Positions 1-8,304 of a stretch of DNA of 64,000 nucleotides are shown here, piece after piece. Source of the DNA: an uncultured Aquimarina sp. (lineage in GTDB: Bacteria; Bacteroidota; Bacteroidia; Flavobacteriales; Flavobacteriaceae). Numbering within the stretch: the stretch's first letter is position 1; each line of letters opens with the position of its first letter. A program made the translations under genes and the position numbers. Under the pieces are notes generated by a model, which ran no database searches, was not told where the DNA came from, and worked only from the letters and a program-made list of their open reading frames with translations. The stretch lies in assembly GCA_947495425.1 (NCBI GenBank), contig CANLYR010000009.1, positions 62,001-126,000 of the forward strand, read 5' to 3'.

Positions 1-84
1 AAAGCTTTGCTCAATGATAATCCAGAACTCATGGAAGAACTTGAAGAGAAAATCGTAGAGGCCATCAAAATTATAAAAGAATAA
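1..84 (+). CDS. recA: RecA recombinase, C-terminal tail (partial)
   Basis: Only the last 27 codons are inside the window, ending at TAA 82-84. The peptide contains LLNDNPELMEELEEKI, which matches the acidic C-terminal tail of Bacteroidetes RecA (family knowledge). RecA is the cytoplasmic ATP-dependent strand-exchange protein that also triggers LexA-type self-cleavage. A hairpin terminator follows at 145. Because only the tail is visible, the identity rests on one motif, but the match is specific. Confidence 0.8.
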   Translation, partial: KALLNDNPELMEELEEKIVEAIKIIKE

Positions 85-144
85 AATTTTCTTAGTAAAC
101 TACCTCGGGGTATTATACCCTTTGGCGGTGCCAATAAAACTCTT

Positions 145-172
145 AAAATCCCGAAACTTCGGGATTTTTTTA
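145..172 (+). terminator. Rho-independent terminator after recA
   Basis: An AAAATCCCGAA / TTCGGGATTTT stem (145-155 and 158-168) runs into a T-rich tract. It lies about 60 nt after the recA stop and before the next gene on the same strand, so it most likely ends the recA transcript. Confidence 0.75.
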
Positions 173-250
173 TACCTTCTAAGCAACCTTATTTATCTTC
201 GGGCATCTATATAATAGATCGATTGTGTTATTTCTCAAAACCCCAAAAAT

Positions 251-673
251 ATGAGAACGATAAAAATACTATTCGTTCTTTTTCTTGTAACTGCCCTTTT
301 TGGGTGTTCTGGTGATGATGATACAAATTTCTTTTATGAATTAGTTACCATAGAAGAGGTTGAGCTACCAGAAAAGCTTGAGAGAGGTGAAACGTATACC
401 ATTGCAGTTTCTTACTTTAGACCATCAAATTGTCATTCATTTTCTGGATTTGATTATAATGGTCTAGGTAACGAACGTACAGTGGCTATAGTCAATGTAG
501 TGGTTAATGATGGTGATTGTAGTGCGATTGAAAGAGCAGATTTGATTGAAGTATCCTTTGATTTCTTGGTTGGAAAAGAAGAATCCTATATTTTTAGATT
601 CTGGCAAGGAAGAGATGATAATGGAAACAATCAATTTTTAACTGTAGAATTACCAGTAATAGAAAAATCATAG
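251..673 (+). CDS. Small putative lipoprotein upstream of the ECF sigma gene
   Basis: A 140-residue protein with a short basic N-terminus, a hydrophobic stretch and the lipobox LFGC (Cys at residue 19), followed by SGDDD, an acidic run that in Bacteroidetes goes with lipoproteins kept in or exported to the outer membrane. The mature part is acidic and probably beta-rich, with two further Cys residues (C61, C90 by count). I do not recognise a named family. It ends 16 nt before the sigma-factor gene, so the two are probably co-transcribed, and it could be a surface or periplasmic partner of that sigma/anti-sigma system; this link is inference from position. Confidence 0.7.
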   Translation: MRTIKILFVLFLVTALFGCSGDDDTNFFYELVTIEEVELPEKLERGETYTIAVSYFRPSNCHSFSGFDYNGLGNERTVAIVNVVVNDGDCSAIERADLIEVSFDFLVGKEESYIFRFWQGRDDNGNNQFLTVELPVIEKS

Positions 674-689
674 GGGTACAAATCAAAAA

Positions 690-1250
690 ATGAAATTAGT
701 GGGGTTGGATCAACTCATAAAAAGATGTAAGAAAAAAAATGTCAAGGCACAAGAACAGTTGTATAAACTATACAGTAGTAAATTATTTTCTATTTGCTTA
801 AAATATGCTAATGATTACTCAAGTGCAGAAGATACCCTACAAGACGCCTTTATGACCATTTTTGATAAAATAAATCAATACAAGAACCAAGGTTCTTTTG
901 AAGGATGGATAAAACGTATAACCATAAATACGGCATTACAGAAATATCGAAAACAAAAGGTTTTTGACATTATAAATGAAGAGCAAATTGTGGAAGTTGA
1001 CGTCGACGTTGACGAAGAAGAAATCTCCTTAGATTATCTTCTAAAAATCATACAACAACTCCCCGATAGATACCGTTTAGTTTTTACACTATATGTACTA
1101 GATGGTTATTCGCACAAAGAGATTGCTAATATGTTAGAAATATCTATAGGCACCTCGAAATCTAACTTGGCGAGAGCCAGATATATACTAAAAGATAAAA
1201 TTGAAACCACTCAAGAGCACTATGTTCGATCAATAGAAGGACAAGGATGA
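690..1250 (+). CDS. ECF-type RNA polymerase sigma factor
   Basis: A 186-residue sigma-70 family protein with only regions 2 and 4, the ECF layout. Region 2 lies around residues 25-95 (SAEDTLQDAFMTIFDKI, then GSFEGWIKRITINTAL). Region 4 lies around 125-175 (LPDRYRLVFTLYVLDGYSHK, IANMLEISIGTSKSNLARA helix-turn-helix). It directs core RNA polymerase to a stress or envelope regulon. Its stop overlaps the next start in ATGA (1247-1250), so it is translationally coupled to the membrane protein that follows, the usual arrangement of an ECF sigma with its anti-sigma. No promoter was recognised just upstream, in line with co-transcription with the lipoprotein. Confidence 0.92.
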   Translation: MKLVGLDQLIKRCKKKNVKAQEQLYKLYSSKLFSICLKYANDYSSAEDTLQDAFMTIFDKINQYKNQGSFEGWIKRITINTALQKYRKQKVFDIINEEQIVEVDVDVDEEEISLDYLLKIIQQLPDRYRLVFTLYVLDGYSHKEIANMLEISIGTSKSNLARARYILKDKIETTQEHYVRSIEGQG

Positions 1251-2827
1251 AAGATAAAAAAAATATAGACCGATTGTTTCAGGAAAAATTCAAAAATTTT
1301 GATGTTGCTCCTGATGCATTGGTTTGGGAAAAAATCAAAGCCCGACAAGAAAAAAGTCGCAAACGAGCTGTTATACTGCCTATTTGGTACAAAATTGCTG
1401 GTCTTGCTGCTTCGATAGCCCTATTATTGGGAGTTGGATATATTTCCTTTGATGGATACTTAACAACACCAGAAACTATCGTGGTTACTCCAAATGAGAC
1501 TAAGAACGTAATTAAAACCACTCCTGAAACTCCTTTTGAAACTACCATTTCTTCTGAAGAGACTAGGATGGTTATTGAAGAAGGAAAATCTAATAATTCA
1601 CGTAAAGAAAAAGAAAAGTCTAAAAATCAAGTTCATCAAAGTAACAATATTAATCCAACAACCGCAAAGGAAACTACGGTTGCCGGTACATGGCTAAAAA
1701 AACGATTAACATCCAACGATAATAAAGGAATAACCCGTGATTCTCATACCTCTAGTCAAGAGCGTATCGTTGAAAATTCTAAAAAAGACGATCTTTCTAA
1801 TACAACTGCCAACCCAAGAGATGAACATAGCGTTGCGCTAATAGTATCAAAAGATAAGGTTTCAAGTGTTGCAACTCAAAATGATACCTCACAACCCAAA
1901 AATCAGAATTCTTTTATAACCCCAGAATATCAAAAAGATAGTCCTAATTCAGATAACATTGTAGAAAGTAATACTAATAAAAGCAGTACTGCCAAAAAAG
2001 AAGAAAATAAAATAGATGAACATATAGAAGTCGTTGATAATGATAGAAAAAAATCCTTATTTGATGTTATTGAAGAAAAAGAAGAAACAATAGCAGAAGA
2101 AACCTCATCGACAAAGAAGTGGAATGTATCACCAAATGTTGCTCCGGTGTATTATAATGTTATTGGAGATGGATCTTCCATCGACTCTGAATTTGCAGAC
2201 AATGACAAAACCGGACAAGTTAACCTAAGTTATGGAGTACAGGTTTCTTATGCCATAAATAAAAGGTTGAGTATCCGCTCTGGAGTAAGCAAAGTAGATC
2301 TTAGCTATAATACAGAAGATATCGGTTTTACAGCCTCTTCTTCGGGTCAAAATCTTACTGGTATTGATTATAGTCCCAATGCTGAAGCTTTATTGGTTTC
2401 TGATATCGAAAATCAAAACAATTTTTCTACATCAGATATCAACCGTGCCCCTATTAATCAAACACAAAATGAAGGATTGTTAAATCAACGCATTGGCTAC
2501 ATAGAGGTTCCGATGGAAATGAAATATGCATTGGTTGATAAGAAACTAGGTGTTAATATGATTGGAGGAATCAGCACATTATTTTTGCAAGATAATGAGG
2601 TCTCTATTGAGGCTGGAGGTTTTGAAAGCGCTGTTGGGGAAGCTAATAATCTAAATGAAGTAAGTTTTAGTGGTAATATTGGTCTGGGAATGGATTATAA
2701 AGTATCTGAGCAATTTCAAATTAATCTCGAACCTATTTTTAAGTATCAATTTAATGCACTTAATACTACAGAAAGCTTTAGACCCTATTATTTTGGTATT
2801 TATACTGGAGTGAGTATAAAATTTTAA
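1247..2827 (+). CDS. Dual-membrane anti-sigma-like protein: one inner-membrane helix plus outer-membrane beta-barrel
   Basis: The 526-residue protein has three parts. Residues 1-46 are basic and helical with the DALVWEKIKA segment seen in anti-sigma-like N-termini. Residues about 47-67 form one transmembrane helix (IAGLAASIALLLGVGYISF). A Ser/Asn/Lys/Glu-rich linker of roughly 220 residues follows, and the last ~235 residues alternate like an outer-membrane barrel and end in Phe (GIYTGVSIKF). This layout would span both membranes, with the sigma-binding end in the cytoplasm. It matches the dual membrane-spanning anti-sigma (Dma) proteins described in Bacteroides thetaiotaomicron, which control outer-membrane vesiculation; assignment here is by architecture and coupling to the sigma gene, not by alignment. 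Confidence 0.75.
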   Translation: MKDKKNIDRLFQEKFKNFDVAPDALVWEKIKARQEKSRKRAVILPIWYKIAGLAASIALLLGVGYISFDGYLTTPETIVVTPNETKNVIKTTPETPFETTISSEETRMVIEEGKSNNSRKEKEKSKNQVHQSNNINPTTAKETTVAGTWLKKRLTSNDNKGITRDSHTSSQERIVENSKKDDLSNTTANPRDEHSVALIVSKDKVSSVATQNDTSQPKNQNSFITPEYQKDSPNSDNIVESNTNKSSTAKKEENKIDEHIEVVDNDRKKSLFDVIEEKEETIAEETSSTKKWNVSPNVAPVYYNVIGDGSSIDSEFADNDKTGQVNLSYGVQVSYAINKRLSIRSGVSKVDLSYNTEDIGFTASSSGQNLTGIDYSPNAEALLVSDIENQNNFSTSDINRAPINQTQNEGLLNQRIGYIEVPMEMKYALVDKKLGVNMIGGISTLFLQDNEVSIEAGGFESAVGEANNLNEVSFSGNIGLGMDYKVSEQFQINLEPIFKYQFNALNTTESFRPYYFGIYTGVSIKF

Positions 2828-2880
2828 ACATTTTTTAGTTGGTTAGGTAATTATTGCTTTATAAAAGCAATGATGAGCAG

Positions 2881-2909
2881 AGCCGTTCCTGGGGAGGAAC
2901 GGCTTTTTT
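2881..2909 (+). terminator. Rho-independent terminator of the sigma/anti-sigma operon
   Basis: A perfect 9-bp stem, AGCCGTTCC (2881-2889) and GGAACGGCT (2896-2904), is followed by a T run on the plus strand. It lies 53 nt after the anti-sigma stop. The other strand has no T run after the stem, so it should act only on plus-strand transcripts. Confidence 0.9.
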
Positions 2910-2931
2910 GCTACACTCTCTTATCGCTATT

Positions 2932-4902
2932 TTATACTGCTTTGGGTAGTGTTATACAAAAATCACTTCCTTCTCCATATACACTTTTTACTGTGATTTT
3001 TCCATTATTGAGTTCTACAAGTTCTTTACATACCCTCAACCCTAATCCGGTTCCTGTTTCTTGTAAGGTTCCTGTTGTTGTAAATGTATCTTCTGCAAAA
3101 AGTTTGCTTATATTTTCTTCAGCTATGCCTATCCCTGTATCTACAAAATGGATTTCATAGTGCTTATCTTTCTCCTTCGAGAGTAACGTTATGGTGTCTC
3201 CAGGATTACAAAATTTAATAGCATTAGCTATCAGGTTTTGTGATACTATTGCAAACATGTCTTTATCTGCATAAACCATCGTACTATCTAATTTATTGGT
3301 GAGCTCTATACCTTTTAACTCTGCTGTAGGCTTTAAGAAGGAGAATTTATCAGAAATAACTTCATTAATATCAAAAACAACGGGCTTGGCACTCAGCTCT
3401 TTTAATTGCGATTTTGACCAGTTTAATAAATTATTTAATAAAATTGATGTTTGATGGGTTCTGTTAGAAAGTATAGGAACTATCTCTTTAAATTCTTCTG
3501 TCGAAATATCATTATCTTTCAATAAATTTAAGCTTCCATCGAGACCGTGAATTTCGTTTTTGAGATCGTGAGAAATAATTGAAAACAACATATTTTTCAC
3601 TCTATTAGATTCATTGAGCTGTTTTACATAACGCTTTCGCTCTTTTCGGGATTTGATGATGAATACAAAGAATGTAAGTATGATAATACTAATACCTATA
3701 CTGATGTATGTAAATATCCTATACCTAATTAGCTTTTCTTTGTTTAGTTGCTCTCTTTTTTCTTGTTCGTCAATACGCTTCAGTTGCTCCATTTCTGATT
3801 TGAAACGAGTTTCTGTTAATTCAATCTTTTTTGTAGTCTCTGCAGAAGAACTTTCATCTGATAATTTTTGATGTTTTTTTTGCCACTCAAACGCTTCAGA
3901 GAAATTACCCCTGGCAGAGTCTAATGTTGCCGAGTATTTGTAGTTCGTTAAAAGAAGCGGTTCAATGTTTAGTTTTTTCAGCTTTTTTCGTGCAGTAGTC
4001 AAAAGATTTTCTGCTTTGTCAAAATTTTTAGTTCTTATCGAAATAAGTCCTAACTGTTGTGTTGCATTTACTTGTATTCTTTGGTTTTTTGCTTTATCTG
4101 CAGTTGTGTAAGAAGAATCATAATATTTTCTGGATCTTTGATAATCTTTATCAATAAGAGCTATAGATCCAAGTCTGTTATAGGCAAGAGCAACACTTGC
4201 TATGTTTTCATTTTTTTTATTTATTGCCAAGGATTCTTTGAGTAATACTTTGGCGCTATCAAGTTTTTTAAGCGAAATATATAAGAGTGCAAGATTATTG
4301 AGTGATGCACCAAGTTTTTTGGATTTATTTTTTCTTTTAAAAATAATCGATTTTTTATAATATTCCTCTGCTGATTCTAAATCTCCAAGATCTGAATATA
4401 CATTACCAATATTATTATATGTGCTAGATAAAACGACACTATCGTTTACCCTAGTAAAATATAGATTTGCCTCTAACAAATAGTGTATTGCATTTTCTAG
4501 ATTTCCTTTTTTTTGCTCTATCGTCGCTTTATTATTACTAATTATGGCTAACCCTCTTAAATGATTCGCTTTTTTGTAAAACACTACAGCTTTGTCATAA
4601 TTATGGAAGGCTTTAAGGTATTTATTAGTAACGTTATAAATATTTCCAATCTGATTGTAGACATCACCAGTTCCTTTATCATATTCTATTGCTTTAGAAA
4701 GGGATGCTAATTCATCTTCATAAGATAAGGCTTTGTCAAATTCTTGTTGCCTCCACAAATTTTTGAAATAATTCATAGCACTATCAAAAGCTATGGTGTC
4801 TTGAGGAGTACTAATTTTTGACATAATACTATCCAATGATTTCTGTTGTGAGAAACACAATGAACTCATAAGGATTAGTACGATGAAGTAATTTTTTTTC
4901 AT
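2932..4902 (-). CDS. TPR-containing sensor histidine kinase (orphan)
   Basis: The start chosen is the Met at 4902, which begins a signal peptide (KKNYFIVLILMSSLCFSQ) and gives 656 residues; an in-frame Met 18 codons upstream has no signal function. Residues ~40-350 are TPR repeats in the periplasm (for example NIGNVYSDLGDLESAEEYYK). One transmembrane helix lies at about 395-417. The H-box is ISHDLKNEIHG with His445, which lacks the usual Pro after the phospho-acceptor segment. The ATPase part has N-box N556 (SQNLIANA), DTGIGI at 588-593 and GTGLGL at 617-622. The family senses an unknown periplasmic signal and autophosphorylates on His. No response regulator is adjacent, so its partner must lie elsewhere. 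Confidence 0.9.
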   Translation of the reverse strand: MKKNYFIVLILMSSLCFSQQKSLDSIMSKISTPQDTIAFDSAMNYFKNLWRQQEFDKALSYEDELASLSKAIEYDKGTGDVYNQIGNIYNVTNKYLKAFHNYDKAVVFYKKANHLRGLAIISNNKATIEQKKGNLENAIHYLLEANLYFTRVNDSVVLSSTYNNIGNVYSDLGDLESAEEYYKKSIIFKRKNKSKKLGASLNNLALLYISLKKLDSAKVLLKESLAINKKNENIASVALAYNRLGSIALIDKDYQRSRKYYDSSYTTADKAKNQRIQVNATQQLGLISIRTKNFDKAENLLTTARKKLKKLNIEPLLLTNYKYSATLDSARGNFSEAFEWQKKHQKLSDESSSAETTKKIELTETRFKSEMEQLKRIDEQEKREQLNKEKLIRYRIFTYISIGISIIILTFFVFIIKSRKERKRYVKQLNESNRVKNMLFSIISHDLKNEIHGLDGSLNLLKDNDISTEEFKEIVPILSNRTHQTSILLNNLLNWSKSQLKELSAKPVVFDINEVISDKFSFLKPTAELKGIELTNKLDSTMVYADKDMFAIVSQNLIANAIKFCNPGDTITLLSKEKDKHYEIHFVDTGIGIAEENISKLFAEDTFTTTGTLQETGTGLGLRVCKELVELNNGKITVKSVYGEGSDFCITLPKAV

Positions 4903-5169
4903 AAATTCTATATTGAGACAATAGACTAAATGCAACAAGTTACTGCAATTAACCAAAAATATACCTAAAAAACCTTTTTTTGTAGTACTAATCTTACTTT
5001 TTAAGTGTTTTTTTATGGTTTTAACGTAAATATAGTGCGTAAATCACTCTTTTGCAAAGAAGTATAGGTTCAAATGATAGTAATGTGATAGTATATTTTT
5101 TTGTGAAATTAAAGAAATGTGCTCAACATTTAGAATCTAACCAAGTCTGTTAAGCTTTGGTTAATAAAA

Positions 5170-5901
5170 TCATTTTTTGAGAGTTTCTAAAATGATATCT
5201 CGTGTTTTATCTTTTAATTCTTTTTTATGTTCTTGTGTTAATCCTTTGGTTGATATTTCTTCAAGGATTCTTGCTCGCATAATTCCCGGGCTACCACTAA
5301 AAAAAACATACGGAAACCGTTTTTTGTTATCAGAAAATGCAAGAGGTAATATTGGGATTTGATGATCGATTGCAAGCCTAAAAGCTCCATCTTTAAACGT
5401 ATCCAAAATTAGGGTTTGATCATCAGGCACTCCACCTTCAGGAAAAATACAAATACTTGTACCACCATGCAATCTGGCGTGTGCCTGATCAAAAACTTCC
5501 TTTCGGCTTCTTTGACTATTACGATCTACCAAAATACACGAGCGCTTATAGAAAAAACCAAAAATTGGAATTTTTGCCAGTTCTTTTTTACCTACAAAAA
5601 CAAAAGGATGTTTTACACAATGTAGCATCAACATGATGTCTGTCATCGAAGTATGGTTAGCAACGACCATATAGCTTCTCTTAGGATCTGCCTCTGCTTC
5701 TCTAGTAACTTTGGGCACAAACCCGCTGCCATATAAAACAATTCTTGCCCAAAATCTTGCGACCACAAAAAACTGAGGGTACCACTTTTCTCTGGCAGTA
5801 AGTACTAATAATAAAGGGAACATAATAATTATTGGAATTCCCATTAGAATATAAAACCAAATTCGCCAAAGCAGGATGAGTGTTTTTCTTAAAATTGACA
5901 T
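5170..5901 (-). CDS. plsC: 1-acyl-sn-glycerol-3-phosphate acyltransferase (PlsC family)
   Basis: A 243-residue membrane-associated acyltransferase. It has the catalytic HX4D block NHTSMTD (His83, Asp88) and the substrate-binding FPEGG block (153-157), with an N-terminal hydrophobic segment at about 8-36. The family adds the second acyl chain to lysophosphatidic acid to make phosphatidic acid for phospholipids. It is divergent from trpS, with only 73 nt between the two start codons. Related lyso-ornithine or aminolipid acyltransferases share these motifs, so the exact acceptor is not certain. Confidence 0.88.
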   Translation of the reverse strand: MSILRKTLILLWRIWFYILMGIPIIIMFPLLLVLTAREKWYPQFFVVARFWARIVLYGSGFVPKVTREAEADPKRSYMVVANHTSMTDIMLMLHCVKHPFVFVGKKELAKIPIFGFFYKRSCILVDRNSQRSRKEVFDQAHARLHGGTSICIFPEGGVPDDQTLILDTFKDGAFRLAIDHQIPILPLAFSDNKKRFPYVFFSGSPGIMRARILEEISTKGLTQEHKKELKDKTRDIILETLKK

Positions 5902-5922
5902 GGCTCAAAAATACACAATTGG

Positions 5923-5954
5923 TTTGAGGTATGTGAACAAAAAAATTACCTTTG
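5923..5954 (+). promoter_or_regulatory. Bacteroidetes-type promoter of trpS
   Basis: TTTG at 5923-5926, a 20-nt spacer, then TACCTTTG at 5947-5954. This is a full match to the Bacteroidetes consensus TTTG-N19-21-TAnnTTTG, about 20 nt before the chosen trpS start. Confidence 0.8.
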
Positions 5955-5974
5955 CGGAAAACTACAAAATTACT

Positions 5975-6943
5975 ATGTCCAGAATTCTGACAGGAGTACA
6001 AAGCACAGGAACTCCACATTTAGGAAACCTATTAGGAGCAATTATTCCAGCGATTACAATGGCAAACCAACCAAAGAACGAATCTTATTTGTTTATTGCC
6101 GATATGCATTCGCTCACACAAATCAAGGATGCCAAGACATTAAAAGAGAATACCTACTCTACTGCTGCAACCTGGTTAGCTTTTGGTCTAGATATAGAAA
6201 AAACAGTATTTTACAGGCAAAGTGATATCCCGCAAGTGACTGAACTATCATGGTACTTGAGTTGCTTTTTTCCGTATCAGCGATTAACGCTTGCACATTC
6301 GTTTAAGGATAAAGCAGACCGGCTGGGAGATGTTAATGCCGGATTATTTACTTACCCAATGCTTATGGCAGCAGACATTTTATTATATGATGCAGAAATT
6401 GTACCTGTAGGAAAAGACCAATTGCAGCACCTTGAAATGACCAGAGATGTTGCTTCAAGAATACATACTCAGGTTGGGGAAATTTTTGTGTTACCAGAAG
6501 CACAAGTACAAAAAGAAACTATGTATGTACCTGGTACGGATGGTAGTAAAATGAGTAAATCCAAAGGTAATATTATTAACCTATTTTTACCCGACAAAAA
6601 ATTACGTAAGCAGATCATGTCTATAGACACAGATAGTAAGCCGCTAGAAGAGCCTAAAGATCCAGAGACATGTAATATATTTGCACTATACTCTTTAATT
6701 GCTACACCTGATCAACAAGACCAGATGCGCAAAAATTACTTGGGTGGTAATTATGGGTATGGGCATGCTAAGCAAGCACTTTTCGAATTACTTATCCAAA
6801 AATTCTCTAAAGAACGTGAGCGATATACATATTACATGGATAATCTTAAAGAAATAGATGAAGCACTCACTTTTGGAGCTCAAAAAGCTACAGAAGTTGC
6901 TAATGAGGTACTGGCGAGAGTGCGTAAAAAAATAGGATACTAA
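5975..6943 (+). CDS. trpS: Tryptophanyl-tRNA synthetase
   Basis: A class I aminoacyl-tRNA synthetase of 322 residues that charges tRNA-Trp with tryptophan in the cytoplasm. The HIGH-type signature is HLGN (residues 15-18) and the KMSKS loop is at 192-196 (GSKMSKSKGN). The start at 5975 gives the family N-terminus SRILTGVQSTGTPHLGN; an in-frame ATG at 5876 would add 33 unrelated residues and would lie upstream of the promoter, so it is rejected. Length is normal for bacterial TrpRS. Confidence 0.97.
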   Translation: MSRILTGVQSTGTPHLGNLLGAIIPAITMANQPKNESYLFIADMHSLTQIKDAKTLKENTYSTAATWLAFGLDIEKTVFYRQSDIPQVTELSWYLSCFFPYQRLTLAHSFKDKADRLGDVNAGLFTYPMLMAADILLYDAEIVPVGKDQLQHLEMTRDVASRIHTQVGEIFVLPEAQVQKETMYVPGTDGSKMSKSKGNIINLFLPDKKLRKQIMSIDTDSKPLEEPKDPETCNIFALYSLIATPDQQDQMRKNYLGGNYGYGHAKQALFELLIQKFSKERERYTYYMDNLKEIDEALTFGAQKATEVANEVLARVRKKIGY

Positions 6944-7132
6944 GCAACAGAACCGTTTAATCCCTCATATCGGGTTTGATTGCGGCTGGGATTGCCCTGA
7001 TAACAAAAATATTTCGAAAGCATACCTTGTGAGCTCACTTCGAGGTAGTTAATTGAGTGAAGTAATGTAGCGCTGATAAATATCATATATAGGAATCAAA
7101 AAATTAAGTACTATTGATTTTTATATCCATTC

Positions 7133-7634
7133 ATGAAAATTTCTAATGATATTATTCTGCGTCCCAGATTTTGTAAAGATCTGGATAGATCGTCAGAAAT
7201 GGCACTCATGGCTTTCGAAAAAACCAGTGCTACGTGTAAAGACTTTAAAGTAAGTCGAATAGATCATCATGTTTTTATACGCATTCCAAAAAAGCAAACA
7301 ACGTTTCTGGTCACCGCAATTGCATCTCGAAATATATGACACTGCAGAAGGTCAATCTCAGATTAAAGGATTATTTGGATCAAATCCATCAATCTGGACT
7401 TTATTTATGTTCCTGCATTTTATCGTAGCCATATTATTCATAAGCGCCTCAACCTGGATGTATGTAAATGTAAGTTTAGATAAGCCTTATATCTTGCCAA
7501 CTGTTTGTATGTCTTTTCTTCTTATCACTTGGTTTATCCTATATTTTGCTGGACGTATGGGTAGAGTAGCTGGTAAAAAAGAGATGCGAATATTGTATCT
7601 TTTTATGGAAAATACGATACGCACAATAGCCTAG
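7133..7634 (+). pseudogene. Frameshifted two-helix membrane protein (conserved flavobacterial family)
   Basis: Two overlapping frames make one protein. The first (from 7133) runs through DHHVFIRIPKK; the second carries FWSPQLHLEIYDTAEGQSQ, LFGSNPSIWTLFMFLHFIVA and a second hydrophobic helix (PTVCMSFLLITWFILYFAG), ending at 7634. Removing one A from the A6 run at 7288-7293 restores a continuous RIPKSKQRFWSPQLHLEI, the form I recall for this family of ~165-residue flavobacterial membrane proteins, sometimes labelled GTP-binding without support. Function is unknown. The shift may be a true mutation, slippage in the A run, or a sequencing error. Confidence 0.65.
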
Positions 7635-7804
7635 TATATTAAAAGTATAAAGAACTTAAAACTCATTGTACCGATACTGCTATACTCAAAATGCGCACTT
7701 CACACTATACAAAAAAAATTGCATACTTAGGATGCGGGTACCCGTAACAGTATATCACATTTTTGTTATACATTTAGAAGTAGAAATATTAACCTGATTA
7801 AAAT

Positions 7805-8056
7805 TTAATCCTGATTATTACAATCATTTAGTCGATCAAAATCATCTCTAAACAATTGATTGGGTGTTATTTCAAAATACTGACATATTTTAAAAAGCGT
7901 AGTAAAAGAGATATCTCTTCTTCCTTGTTCAATTCTACCAAAGTGAATTCCTGTGTCGTTGAGAGCATCTTCTTGAGTTACTTCTTTTTTCAACCTTAGT
8001 TCTTTAATGCGTTTGGCGAGTAAACTAAGTAGCTCTTTTTTTTCATGTTCTTTCAC
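7805..8056 (-). CDS. XRE-family helix-turn-helix regulator
   Basis: An 83-residue, single-domain Cro/CI-type DNA-binding protein. The helix-turn-helix covers roughly residues 12-70 (RIKELRLKKEVTQEDALNDT, then GRIEQGRRDISFTTLFKICQ, PNQLFRDD). It is transcribed away from two tiny paralogous genes, with 83 nt between the start codons. Such regulators usually bind that shared spacer and repress one or both sides; here the spacer holds an AT-rich inverted repeat (see 8074). The target genes are inferred from position. Confidence 0.88.
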   Translation of the reverse strand: MKEHEKKELLSLLAKRIKELRLKKEVTQEDALNDTGIHFGRIEQGRRDISFTTLFKICQYFEITPNQLFRDDFDRLNDCNNQD

Positions 8057-8073
8057 AATGGAAAATTCAGCTT

Positions 8074-8129
8074 ATTAAAAGATAATTTTAATTACCGTTT
8101 GGTTATTTTTATTATATTTGTCAAAGACA
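8074..8129. promoter_or_regulatory. Divergent regulatory spacer: inverted repeat, -7 box and small dyad
   Basis: ATTAAAA (8074-8080) and TTTTAAT (8086-8092) form a perfect 7-bp inverted repeat with a 5-nt spacer. TATATTTG at 8113-8120 matches the TAnnTTTG -7 element, pointing at the gene that starts at 8140; no good -33 TTTG sits at the right distance. TGTC-AAA-GACA (8119-8129) is a second short dyad overlapping the end of the -7 box. Either dyad could be the operator of the divergent XRE protein. Confidence 0.45.
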
Positions 8130-8139
8130 TCATGAAATT

Positions 8140-8304
8140 ATGACGCAAAAGGAGCTTTATCATTATATGTTGGCCTACAAACAAGAACACCAATTCAACC
8201 AGAAAGAGCAAAGCAATTTCATTGCAATGCTTCAGGACTTGTACTCAAATAGTGCTTCAAAAAATGAACGTAAAGTTTTAATAAAAAAACAAGATCATGA
8301 CTGA
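8140..8304 (+). CDS. Tiny protein A (54 residues), paralogue of the next gene
   Basis: A 54-residue reading frame beginning MTQKELYHYMLAYKQEH and ending KKQDHD. No family is recognised; it is charged, predicted helical and has no membrane segment. Three facts support it as a gene: it starts 20 nt after a TAnnTTTG box, its stop overlaps the start of the following small gene (ATGACTGA), and both proteins share the pattern MT-x-K-x-L, then M-x-x-YK, in the first 14-16 residues. A nearby ATG at 8132 is closed by a stop after three codons. Confidence 0.55.
   Translation: MTQKELYHYMLAYKQEHQFNQKEQSNFIAMLQDLYSNSASKNERKVLIKKQDHD

Noticed and set aside
2870-3160. Plus-strand frame over the terminator and the 3' end of the histidine kinase
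   Set aside because: It runs through a strong terminator hairpin and is antisense to the kinase ATPase domain.
5138-5161. AACCAA...TTGGTT inverted repeat after plsC as a terminator
   Set aside because: The stem is only 6 bp with a loop of about 12 nt and no T run, so it is not convincing.
5906-5913. Minus-strand TATTTTTG as the plsC promoter
   Set aside because: It lies only 5 nt from the plsC start and the nearest -33 TTTG is 24 nt away, outside the accepted spacing.
5876-5974. Longer N-terminus for trpS
   Set aside because: The added residues lie upstream of the matching promoter and do not belong to the TrpRS family.
5702-6019. Minus-strand frame across the plsC-trpS junction
   Set aside because: It overlaps both well-supported genes and the trpS promoter and encodes no recognisable sequence.
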